Source of the DNA: JABFSM01 sp963762545
GTDB taxonomy: Bacteria > Gemmatimonadota > Gemmatimonadetes > Gemmatimonadales > GWC2-71-9
Assembly: GCA_963762545.1 (NCBI GenBank)
Contig: CAVXLC010000002.1
Coordinates: forward strand, 434,001-498,000
DNA: 64,000 nucleotides
Reading direction: 5' to 3'
A program made the position numbers and the translations under genes. Below the pieces are notes generated by a model. The model was not told the DNA's origin, searched no databases, and saw only the letters and a program-made list of their open reading frames with translations. Of this stretch, positions 56,050-64,000 are shown piece by piece (position 1 is the first letter of the stretch; each line of letters opens with the position of its first letter).

Positions 56050-56844
56050 CTAGACGTCGATGGTGCCCTTGAGCACGGTCACCGCCTTGCCGCCGAGGCG
56101 CACGCGCTCCCCGGCGAGCTCGACCTGCACCATGCCCCCGCGCGCCGACACCTGTCGCCCCACCAGGGTCTGCCGGCCCAGCCGCTCGGCCCAGTACGGG
56201 GCCAGGGCGCAATGGGCAGAACCGGTGACCGGATCCTCCGGCACGCCCACCCCCGGCGCGAAGAAGCGAGACAGAAAATCCACTCCGGGCTCGTCGGAGG
56301 GGGAGGTAACGATGACTCCGCGCGTCTCGATGGCGTTCAGCAGCCGGAAGTCCGGCTTCAGCTCGCGGAGCTTGGCGGGCTTCTCCAGCACGACCATGTA
56401 ATCGAAGCGGCTCTTGAGGGCCCGTGCCCCGGCGGCCTTGAAGGCATCGAGCAGGTAGGGCGGGGCCTCGCAGGCCTCGGGCGGCGTCGCGGGAAAATCG
56501 AGCACGATCCACTTGCCCTTCCGGGCGGCGGTGAGCACGCCGCTCCTGGTGTGGAACCGGGCGGTTCCGGTCGGCGTGACCTTGCGCTTGGCCCAGAGAA
56601 AATGCGCGCTCGCGAGAGTGGCGTGACCGCAGAGGTCCACTTCCTCGGTCGGCGTGAACCAGCGCAGGTCGAATCCGTCCTTCTTGCGCGGCACCAGGAA
56701 TGCCGTCTCCGCCTGGTTCATCTCATTCGCCACCGACTGCATCCATTGCTCGGACATCGCCTCCTTGAGAAAGCAGACGCCGGCGGGATTGCCGGCAAAG
56801 GCGGCGTCGGTGAACGCGTCGATGAGCCAGAGGTCGTTGGGCAT
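56050..56844 (-). CDS. PhzF-family isomerase-like protein
   Basis: 264 residues from ATG 56844. PhzF/DapF fold with LIDAFTDAAFAGNPAGVC at the N-terminus, the catalytic Glu 46 in MNQAETAFLV, the WFTPTEEVDLCGHATLASAH block, and DPVTGSAHCALAPYW in the second half. PhzF isomerises trans-2,3-dihydro-3-hydroxyanthranilate in phenazine synthesis, but most homologues outside phenazine clusters have unknown substrates, and no other phenazine gene is present here. It begins 11 bp after the ABC-transporter operon and may be its last gene. Confidence 0.87.
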   Translation of the reverse strand: MPNDLWLIDAFTDAAFAGNPAGVCFLKEAMSEQWMQSVANEMNQAETAFLVPRKKDGFDLRWFTPTEEVDLCGHATLASAHFLWAKRKVTPTGTARFHTRSGVLTAARKGKWIVLDFPATPPEACEAPPYLLDAFKAAGARALKSRFDYMVVLEKPAKLRELKPDFRLLNAIETRGVIVTSPSDEPGVDFLSRFFAPGVGVPEDPVTGSAHCALAPYWAERLGRQTLVGRQVSARGGMVQVELAGERVRLGGKAVTVLKGTIDV

Positions 56845-56855
56845 GGGACCGTGGG

Positions 56856-57860
56856 TTAGGGAACCGGAGCCTGGGGAGCCGGAGCGCCGCTGTGCTCGGC
56901 GTAGTGACACGCGACCATCGTTTCGTCCACCCGGCGGAGCGGGGGCAGCTCGTCGACGCAGCGCCGGTTTTTCATCGGGTGAAAGCACCGCGAGAAGAAC
57001 GGGCACCCCACCGGCGGCGCGCTCGGCTTGGGTGGCTCGCCGGAGAGCACGATCCGGACCCGCTGCCGGCCCGGATCCGGCACCGGCACCGCGGAGAGCA
57101 GCGCGCGGGTGTAGGGGTGCCGAGGGCGGTTGATGACGGTCTCCGCGGCAGCCAGCTCGACCACCCGGCCGAAGTACATGACGGCGATGCGGTGCGCCAG
57201 CTGCCGCACGACCGCGAGGTCGTGCGCGATGAACAGGAAGGCGAGCCCGCGGGCCTGCTGCAGGTCGGCCAGCAGGTTCAGCACCTGGGCCTGCACCGAG
57301 ACGTCGAGCGCCGAGACCGGCTCGTCGCAGATCAGGAACTCCGGATTCACCGCGAGGGCCCGCGCGATGCCGACCCGCTGCCGCTGTCCGCCGCTGCACT
57401 GGTGGGGATAGCGCGCCATGTACGACGGGTCGAGCCCGACTTCCTCGAACAGGCGCGCCACGCGGGTCTCGATCTCCGCCCGCGGGACCAGCCGGTGGAT
57501 CTCGAGGCCTTCCGCGACCGCCCGTCCGAGGCTCATCCGCGGATCCAGCGAGCTGTAGGGATCCTGAAAGACGATCTGCATCCGGCAGCGCAGCGCGCGG
57601 AGGGCCGCGCCTTCCGATGCGAGCACGTCGGTGCCCGCGAACCGCACGCTGCCCCCGGTGGCGGGTGTCAGCCGGAGGATGGTCCGGCCCACCGTGGACT
57701 TGCCGGAACCGGACTCGCCGACCAGGCCAAGGGTCTCTCCCGGCGCCAGATCGAAGCTCACGCCGTTCACCGCATACACGTGACGCCGGGGCCCCCGCAG
57801 CAGGCCGCCGGTCTCGTATCGGGTGACCAGGTCGCGGACCTCGAGCAGCGGGGCAGTCAT
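56856..57860 (-). CDS. Oligopeptide/dipeptide ABC transporter ATP-binding protein (OppF/DppF-like)
   Basis: 334 residues from ATG 57860, overlapping the upstream gene by 4 bases. Walker A GESGSGKST, Q-loop FQDPYSSLDPRM, signature CSGGQRQRVGIARAL, Walker B FLICDEPVSALD and the switch His (AHDLAVV). The C-terminal oligopeptide-transporter extension carries the cysteine cluster GCPFFSRCFHPMKNRRC. It powers uptake by the permease encoded upstream, as the second of two ATPases. Confidence 0.93.
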   Translation of the reverse strand: MTAPLLEVRDLVTRYETGGLLRGPRRHVYAVNGVSFDLAPGETLGLVGESGSGKSTVGRTILRLTPATGGSVRFAGTDVLASEGAALRALRCRMQIVFQDPYSSLDPRMSLGRAVAEGLEIHRLVPRAEIETRVARLFEEVGLDPSYMARYPHQCSGGQRQRVGIARALAVNPEFLICDEPVSALDVSVQAQVLNLLADLQQARGLAFLFIAHDLAVVRQLAHRIAVMYFGRVVELAAAETVINRPRHPYTRALLSAVPVPDPGRQRVRIVLSGEPPKPSAPPVGCPFFSRCFHPMKNRRCVDELPPLRRVDETMVACHYAEHSGAPAPQAPVP

Positions 57861-58837
57861 CGCTTTTCCCGGACCGCGAGCCAGCAGCGCACCGCCTCGC
57901 CGGGGGCGAGCGGGACGACCGGCGGCGGCTCGACGCTGCACCGGGCCAGGACCTCGTCGCAGCGGGGGTGGAAACGGCAGGCCGCGGGCCAGGCGTCGGG
58001 GGAGGGCACCCCGCCCGCGATGGGCGAGAGGCGCTCCACCGGGGTGTCGATCCGGGGAATCGAACGGAACAGGGCCCGCGTGTAGGGGTGCGCCGGGGAG
58101 CGGAACAGCCGGGCGGTGGCCGCCTCTTCGACGATCTGTCCGGCGTACATCACGGCGACGCGATCGGCGCGGCCGGCGACCAGTCCCAGGTCGTGGGCGA
58201 TGAGCAGGACCGCCATGCCGCGGGAGACCCGCAGCCGGTCGAGCAGCTCCAGGATCTGCGCCTGGATGGTGACGTCGAGCGCGGTGGTCGGCTCGTCGGC
58301 GATCAGCAGGTCGGGCTCGCCGGCCAGCGCGATGGCGATCAGGGCGCGCTGGCGGAGACCGCCGGACAGCTCGTGGGGGTAGGCGCCGTACCGGATCGCC
58401 GGCTCCGGGATGCCGACTTCCTCCAGGAGCGATACGGCACGCTCCCGGGTCTCGGCCCGGCTCGCCTTCCGGTGAGCCCGGATGGTCTCGTCGAGCTGGC
58501 TGCCGATGGTCAGGGTGGGGTTGAGGCTGGTGGTCGCGTCCTGGAAGACGATGCCGATGCGGCCGCCCCGCACCGCGCGGAGCCGCGCGGCATCGAGGGT
58601 GAGCAGATCCTCCCCGTCGAGGAGGATCCGGCTGGCGGGATCGATCCGCCCGGGCGGGGGCACCAGGCGGAGCAGGGCGAGCGCGGTGAGGCTCTTGCCG
58701 CTGCCCGATTCGCCGACCAGCGCGAGCGTTTCTCCCCGCGCCACGGTCAGGCTCACACCGTCCACCGGCACGGCACGCCGGCCCGACGCCGCGGGAAACT
58801 CGACCCGGAGATCGACCACCTCGAGCAGGTTGCTCAT
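57857..58837 (-). CDS. Oligopeptide/dipeptide ABC transporter ATP-binding protein (OppD/DppD-like)
   Basis: 326 residues. Walker A GESGSGKSLTALALL, Q-loop FQDATTSLNP, signature LSGGLRQRALIAIAL, Walker B LLIADEPTTALD, switch His in LIAHDLGLV. The C-terminal OppD-type extension has the cluster CRFHPRCDEVLARCSVEPP. LSGGLRQR differs slightly from the usual LSGGQRQR, as in some OppD proteins. It overlaps both neighbouring genes by 4 bases, showing a tightly coupled operon. Confidence 0.93.
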   Translation of the reverse strand: MSNLLEVVDLRVEFPAASGRRAVPVDGVSLTVARGETLALVGESGSGKSLTALALLRLVPPPGRIDPASRILLDGEDLLTLDAARLRAVRGGRIGIVFQDATTSLNPTLTIGSQLDETIRAHRKASRAETRERAVSLLEEVGIPEPAIRYGAYPHELSGGLRQRALIAIALAGEPDLLIADEPTTALDVTIQAQILELLDRLRVSRGMAVLLIAHDLGLVAGRADRVAVMYAGQIVEEAATARLFRSPAHPYTRALFRSIPRIDTPVERLSPIAGGVPSPDAWPAACRFHPRCDEVLARCSVEPPPVVPLAPGEAVRCWLAVREKR

Positions 58838-59676
58838 GCGCTCCGCGGATCCAGGGCTGCGCTCAAGGCATCCCCCAGCAGGTTGACCGCGAGGACCGTC
58901 ACGACGATCGCGGCGCCCGGAAAGATCGCGGTCCAGGGCGCGTCCAGCAAAAGCGGCCGGGCGTCGAGCACCATCCCGCCCCAGGACGGGGTGGGCGGCT
59001 GGATGCCGAGCCCGAGGAAAGAAAGCCCCGATTCGAGCAGGATGACATCACCCACGCCGAGCGTGGCGGCGACCAGGACCGGTCCGGCGGCATTGGGGAG
59101 CAGGTGGCGGGTGATCGTCCTCCAGGCGCCGGCGCCCAGCGCCACGGCGGCGCTGACGTACGGCTCCTGCTTGAGGCGGAGGACCTCGCCGCGCACCAGC
59201 CGGCTGGTCGCGAACCATCCGGTGGTTCCCAGGACCAGCACCAGGGCGTAGAGCGGGATCCGTTCCCACACGACGAGCAGGAGGAGGAGCACGAACAGGC
59301 GCGGAATGGCCAGGGCCGCGTCCACCAGGCGCATCAGCAGGGAATCCACCCATCCGCCGAAGAACCCGGCCATGAGCCCGACCGCGGTACCCACCGTGAG
59401 GGCCAGGAGCACCGCCAGCGCGGCCACGGTCAGGGAGACCCGCGCGCCGTTCACCACCCGGGACAGCACGTCGCGATTCAAGTGGTCGGTGCCGAACGGA
59501 TGCTCCATGGTGGGCCGGGTGGCACCGGCCACCACGTCCGGCATGGCGGAGGGATCCTGGAGCACCGACGGGCCCGCCGCCGCGGCGAGCGCGAGGATCA
59601 TCAGCATCACGGCGCCCAGGCGGCCCGACGGATGGACCCAGGCCCGCCGCAGCAGATCGGCCAGGGAGCCGATCAT
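58834..59676 (-). CDS. Oligopeptide/dipeptide ABC transporter permease (OppC/DppC-like)
   Basis: 280 residues from ATG 59676 (4-base overlap with the OppB stop). N-terminal helix at about 20-37, the conserved HPFGTDHLNRDVLSRVVNGA segment, and the permease EAA motif ALGAGAWRTITRHLLPNAAG. About six membrane helices. The frame is open further upstream over the OppB gene but that is not used here. It pairs with OppB to form the membrane channel. Confidence 0.92.
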   Translation of the reverse strand: MIGSLADLLRRAWVHPSGRLGAVMLMILALAAAAGPSVLQDPSAMPDVVAGATRPTMEHPFGTDHLNRDVLSRVVNGARVSLTVAALAVLLALTVGTAVGLMAGFFGGWVDSLLMRLVDAALAIPRLFVLLLLLVVWERIPLYALVLVLGTTGWFATSRLVRGEVLRLKQEPYVSAAVALGAGAWRTITRHLLPNAAGPVLVAATLGVGDVILLESGLSFLGLGIQPPTPSWGGMVLDARPLLLDAPWTAIFPGAAIVVTVLAVNLLGDALSAALDPRSA

Positions 59677-60647
59677 TCCTGGCGCACCCGGGGATCGGCG
59701 ATGGTGTAGCCGATATCCGCCAGCAGGCCCGCCAGCACCACCGCGCCGGACACCAGCATCGCGGAGCCGAGCAGCACGGGATAGTCGCGCGCGGAGATCG
59801 CGTCGTTGGCCAGCGACCCGAGGCCGGGCCAGTTGAAGATGGCCTCGACGAACAGGGACCCCGACACCAGGATCGGCAGCCAGAGTCCCAGCAGGGTGAT
59901 CATCGGCGCCAGCGTGTTGCGCCAGGCGTGGCGCCAGACCACCCGCCGCTCGGTCAGTCCGCGGGCCCGCGCGGCGCTCACGTAATCGAGCCGGAACACC
60001 GCGAGCAGCGCCGCGCGCTGATGCCGCATCACGATCGCGATGCTGGTGAGCGAGAGCGTGAGCGCCGGCAGGATCAGGTGCCGGAGCACGTCGAGCCCGC
60101 GGGTCCACGGGCCCGCATCGAGCGGCAGGAGCGGATCACTCATCTGGGCGGCGGGCAGGAGGCGCCAGCGCAGGCTCACGAACGCCACCAGCACGAGCCC
60201 GAGCCAGAAGCTCGGCGTCGCGTAGCCGGCCAGGGTGAGGCGGGTCAGCCACCGGTCGAATCGGCTACCCCGCCGCACCGCCTGGCCCACGCCGAGCCAG
60301 ATGCCCAGGGTGAAGTTGAGCAGCAGCACGGTGCCGCCCAGGAGGAGGGTCGGCGGGGTTCGCGAGGCCAGGAGCGAGGTGACCTTTTCGGGGTAGTGCT
60401 CGATCGAGACCCCGAGGTCGCCCTTGACCGCGCCGCTCAGGAAGGCCACGAACTGGGCGCCGAGCGGCTGGTTGAGCCCGAAGCGCCGGCGCAGAAACTC
60501 CAGCTCGCGCTCCGAGATGGCGCGATCGCCGGCCAGCCGCGAGAGCGGGTCGCCGGGGGCGAGGCGCATCAGAAAGAAGAGGAGGACCACGGCGGCCGCG
60601 AACGTGAGCGCGGCTTGCAGCAACCGGCGAACCAGCCAGCGACTCAC
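59673..60647 (-). CDS. Oligopeptide/dipeptide ABC transporter permease (OppB/DppB-like)
   Basis: 324 residues from a GTG at 60647 that overlaps the stop of the binding-protein gene (GTGA). It opens SRWLVRRLLQAALTFAAAVV, contains the OppB loop GLNQPLGAQFVAFLSGAVKG and LGVSIEHYPEKV, and the EAA motif ARGLTERRVVWRHAWRNTLA. About six membrane helices. This is the first permease of the transporter. Confidence 0.92.
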   Translation of the reverse strand: MSRWLVRRLLQAALTFAAAVVLLFFLMRLAPGDPLSRLAGDRAISERELEFLRRRFGLNQPLGAQFVAFLSGAVKGDLGVSIEHYPEKVTSLLASRTPPTLLLGGTVLLLNFTLGIWLGVGQAVRRGSRFDRWLTRLTLAGYATPSFWLGLVLVAFVSLRWRLLPAAQMSDPLLPLDAGPWTRGLDVLRHLILPALTLSLTSIAIVMRHQRAALLAVFRLDYVSAARARGLTERRVVWRHAWRNTLAPMITLLGLWLPILVSGSLFVEAIFNWPGLGSLANDAISARDYPVLLGSAMLVSGAVVLAGLLADIGYTIADPRVRQE

Positions 60648-62293
60648 CTGGGGGGGGTGCCGGGGCCGTCGCGCGCGATGCGCCGGGCCGGATCCACCGA
60701 CCAGCGCCAGATCGTGCTGTAGAACGACTCGGGGCGAATCGTCACGTTTCGATAGCGGCTGTGCACCGCGAAGAGGGTGCTCGGCGAGGCGAGGAAGATT
60801 GCCGGGACGTCCCGCTGCAGCGCGGTGTAGGCGGCCCGCCAGTTGGCCTCGGTGTTCCGGGTCGAGGCCATCGCGCGCTCCACCAGACTGTCCACCGCGG
60901 GATCGCAGTACTGGCCCACGTTGGTGCCGCTCCGCCCGGCGCAGCTCCAGCTCTGCACGATGCCGTTGGGGCTCGGATCCATGCTGGCGGCCGAGAAGTC
61001 GATGTCGAACTCGCCCCGCTGGCGCCGGGCGTACCAGACCGCCCCTTCCAGACGGGCGATCTCGATGCGCACGCCGAGCCGCCGGAGCTGCTCCTGCACC
61101 TGCGGGGCCATCAGGGCCCGCTCGGAGCTGCCGGCGTAGAGGTTGAGCCGGAGGCTCAGGGGGGCGCCCTCCTTGTCGCGGATACCGTCGCCGTCATGGT
61201 CGATCCACCCCCGGCGATCGAGCAGCGCGCGGGCCCCGGAGGGATCGTACCCGATGCCGCGAGGCACCAGGGGCCTGGTCCAGTGCGCGCCGCTGACCGG
61301 CGCGTCCGCCAGCTGGGTGTAGGCGCCGTAGGTGCTGCGGAGCAGCGGGGCGCGATCGATGCCCATGGCCAGCGCCCGCCGCACGTCCGGATCGGAGAGG
61401 ATCGGATGGGGCCGGCTTCGGTCGCCGTAGGCGCGCTGATTGAACAGCAGGTAGATCACATTGAACGAAGGCTGGGTCTCGATGCGATAGGCCGGGTTGC
61501 CCGCCAGCCGGGGCGGTCCCGACACCGGAGAAATCCCCTCGTAGGCGTCGATGCTGCCGTCCAGGAGCATGTTCATCCGCGCGTCGGGGTCCCGCGAGAA
61601 CAGCACCACCACGCGATCGATCTTCGGGGCGCCGAGGAAGAATGCCGGGTCCGCCGCCAGCTCGAGCAGGCGCCCCGGCTCGCGGCGGGCCCAGCGATAG
61701 GGGCCGTTGCCGATCGGGTGCTGGACGAAGGACGACCCGGCGAATCGGGATGGCGGAATCGTGTCGACCAGGTGGGCCGGCAGCGGCTGCACCTGGTAGG
61801 TGGCGTCGTAGAACTGCTCGGGATAGGCCCGCCGGAACCGGATCACCACGCGATGCTCGTTTTCGGCGGTGACGGTCGTGATGTGCCGAAGCAGGAGCGC
61901 GCGGTCGGGATCGACCGTGGAATCCCGCATCCGCTCGAAGCTCCAGACGACGTCCCGGGCGAGGACCGGAACGCCATCGTGCCACCGGGCGCGCGGGTCC
62001 AGCTCGAACACCAGGGTGAGGGAGTCGGGGCGGGACCAGCTGCGGGCCAATTGGGGCTCGTAGCCCCGCTCGTCGGCCACGCTCCGTCCCGGCCCCGGGC
62101 GCGCCAGGCGGAGGAAGAGCAGATCCGAGACGTCGTCGTTGGCCTTCTGGCCGAGCAGGGTGGGAATGGGAGTCGAGGGCTCTCCGCCCATGACGATCAC
62201 CATCGAACCGTGATCGGACGGGCGCTGGCGAGCCGACGCGGCCGTTGCGAGCCCCAGGAGCAGGGCGGGGACGAGCAGTCGGCGAGCGATCAC
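60644..62293 (-). CDS. Extracellular solute-binding protein family 5 (peptide/dipeptide type)
   Basis: 549 residues from GTG 62293, with GGGAGG five bases upstream; a GTG at 62299 is an alternative. Signal peptide IARRLLVPALLLGLATAASA. SBP_bac_5 features: PQLARSWSRPDSLTLVFELD, ARWHDGVPVLARDVVWSFER, VQHPIGNGPYRWARREPGRL, and FNVIYLLFNQRAYG with DVRRALAMGIDR. It captures peptides or similar solutes in the periplasm for the OppBCDF-type transporter encoded downstream. It is the first gene of that operon, 55 bp after the lipoate-ligase-like gene. Confidence 0.9.
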   Translation of the reverse strand: MIARRLLVPALLLGLATAASARQRPSDHGSMVIVMGGEPSTPIPTLLGQKANDDVSDLLFLRLARPGPGRSVADERGYEPQLARSWSRPDSLTLVFELDPRARWHDGVPVLARDVVWSFERMRDSTVDPDRALLLRHITTVTAENEHRVVIRFRRAYPEQFYDATYQVQPLPAHLVDTIPPSRFAGSSFVQHPIGNGPYRWARREPGRLLELAADPAFFLGAPKIDRVVVLFSRDPDARMNMLLDGSIDAYEGISPVSGPPRLAGNPAYRIETQPSFNVIYLLFNQRAYGDRSRPHPILSDPDVRRALAMGIDRAPLLRSTYGAYTQLADAPVSGAHWTRPLVPRGIGYDPSGARALLDRRGWIDHDGDGIRDKEGAPLSLRLNLYAGSSERALMAPQVQEQLRRLGVRIEIARLEGAVWYARRQRGEFDIDFSAASMDPSPNGIVQSWSCAGRSGTNVGQYCDPAVDSLVERAMASTRNTEANWRAAYTALQRDVPAIFLASPSTLFAVHSRYRNVTIRPESFYSTIWRWSVDPARRIARDGPGTPPR

Positions 62294-62348
62294 CGGCACC
62301 TCCCAGGGGCGCGTCACGACGGTGTGCTTCGAACGGGGCATCCGGCCT

Positions 62349-63164
62349 TCAGCGCTGCCAGGTCCAGTCGGCGGAGCGGAATCGCTCGGCGTGCCGGGAC
62401 ACCCCGGTCCGGACCGCATCGGGGAGGCGTGTCGTTTCTTCAAGGTTCGGCAACGTCGCCCGGGCGACGGTGGCAATCGCCCCGGCGACTTCCTCGAAGC
62501 GCACCGTGCGCCCGACCAGCCGCGACAGCGGCGCTTCGGCCGCCCCGTTTTCCGAAAATCCTGCGAGATCCCTGACCAGGCTCTGGTCATCGTCGAGGAG
62601 CAGCGAGCCGTGCTGGAGAAACGCGTCTCCCTGACGCAACTGGGCGCTGCCCACCACCTTCCAGCCTTCGATCAGGACCTCGCCGCCCACCGGTGCTGCA
62701 AAACAGGGGCCGGTACCGACCCCGCCGACCGGTGATGCGCGGGGGGCCAACCGGGGGCTCACGCCGAACGTGGCGAGCGCGGTAGCGAGAAGCCGATGGA
62801 GGGCTTCGTAGGCCTGGCGCAGACCGCCGAACGCCGCCAGCGGGGCGGCCACGGCATAGGTGAGCTCGCGGGCGTGCCAGACCGCGCGACCCCCGGTGGG
62901 CCGGCGCACGCAGTCGAGCCCCAGCGCGCCAATCCGCTCGGTGTCGTAGCGGCGGCGGGCCGGCTCGTTCCGGCCGAACGACAGGCAATGAGGGTCCCAG
63001 TGATAGAGCCGTAGAACGGCCGAGCCGCCGGTGTCCGCGAGATCGAGGAGGGCGGAGTCGATCGCCATGTTCTCCCAGCCGGGGCGGGCAATGTCGGTGA
63101 CCAGGGACCAGGACCCGGTGGCCGGTAATCCGCCGGCGGCGGCCGGCCGGGTCTCAGTGGTCAC
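62349..63164 (-). CDS. Lipoate-protein ligase A-like protein
   Basis: 271 residues with the BPL_LplA_LipB domain: MAIDSALLDLADTGGSAVLR, WDPHCLSFGRNEPA, the substrate-binding CVRRPTGGRAVWH, and Lys 169 in GWKVVGSAQLRQGDAFLQHG. Such enzymes transfer lipoate or octanoate to E2 or GcvH lysines. The adjoining gcvP fragment (10 bp upstream) makes lipoylation of the glycine-cleavage H protein a sensible role, because GcvH needs lipoate. An octanoyltransferase function (LipM-like) is equally possible. Confidence 0.83.
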   Translation of the reverse strand: MTTETRPAAAGGLPATGSWSLVTDIARPGWENMAIDSALLDLADTGGSAVLRLYHWDPHCLSFGRNEPARRRYDTERIGALGLDCVRRPTGGRAVWHARELTYAVAAPLAAFGGLRQAYEALHRLLATALATFGVSPRLAPRASPVGGVGTGPCFAAPVGGEVLIEGWKVVGSAQLRQGDAFLQHGSLLLDDDQSLVRDLAGFSENGAAEAPLSRLVGRTVRFEEVAGAIATVARATLPNLEETTRLPDAVRTGVSRHAERFRSADWTWQR

Positions 63165-63173
63165 CGGTCACCA

Positions 63174-64000
<827 letters not shown>

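Noticed and set aside
56050..56844. Phenazine biosynthesis cluster
   Set aside because: Only a PhzF homologue is present; no phzA-E or phzG homologue accompanies it, and isolated PhzF-like genes are common.

Overview
The window is about two-thirds G+C and densely coded, with many 4-base ATGA/GTGA overlaps. It carries three SusC/SusD-type outer-membrane receptor loci, FG-GAP/ASPIC-UnbV proteins, vanadium-haloperoxidase-like lipoproteins, a DUF1501/DUF1800 pair and barrel-less TonB-plug proteins. This mixture suggests an uncultured Gemmatimonadota (Gemmatimonadetes) bacterium; that is inference from gene content and base composition. I found no rRNA, tRNA, CRISPR array, insertion sequence or phage gene.

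Layout. (1) 15-4982, minus: an ECF sigma factor / RskA-like anti-sigma operon that also encodes a DUF1684 protein, a TlpA-like thioredoxin protein and an OFA-family MFS transporter. (2) 5145-6567: glycine oxidase (thiO) and a small membrane protein. (3) 6586-11109: a heptamer repeat patch, then a six-gene minus-strand operon (lipoprotein, GT4, GT2, DUF3108, deoxyhypusine-synthase-like protein, SnoaL-like protein). (4) 11195-14641: coiled-coil protein, POT peptide transporter, Cu/Zn SOD lipoprotein, DUF4198. (5) 14709-19860: haloperoxidase-like lipoprotein plus a giant FG-GAP/ASPIC protein; a paralogous copy of this pair lies at 33154-38198 on the other strand. (6) SusC/SusD loci at 21080-26002, 28549-33064 and 40744-46025, with a sulfatase-superfamily membrane enzyme (26490-28353), a TauE/SafE protein and a His-rich membrane protein between them. 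The third locus continues into several lipoprotein and plug-like genes. (7) 48883-53503: more plug-like proteins and DUF1501/DUF1800. (8) 53596-55958: an operon with a winged-helix regulator and an undecaprenyl-diphosphate-synthase-like gene, both apparently controlled by the same palindrome. (9) 56050-64000, minus: PhzF-like protein, a complete dipeptide/oligopeptide ABC transporter, a lipoate-ligase-like protein and the 3' part of gcvP.

Two non-coding signals stand out. Each of the three SusC genes is preceded by a pair of GTGTC-N5-GACAC-type palindromes whose centres are 33-34 bp apart. A different 17-bp palindrome, ACTTTGT-N3-ACAAAGT, occurs before the regulator operon and again across the GTG start of the uppS-like gene.

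Caution: at least eight genes are interrupted by what look like single-base frameshifts. For several, overlap with the next gene or comparison with a paralogue shows the coding continues in another frame. Long-read or assembly indels are the simplest explanation, so these genes are annotated at full length with the break noted. The receptor-like remnant at 38414-39225 has several shifts and is called a pseudogene.
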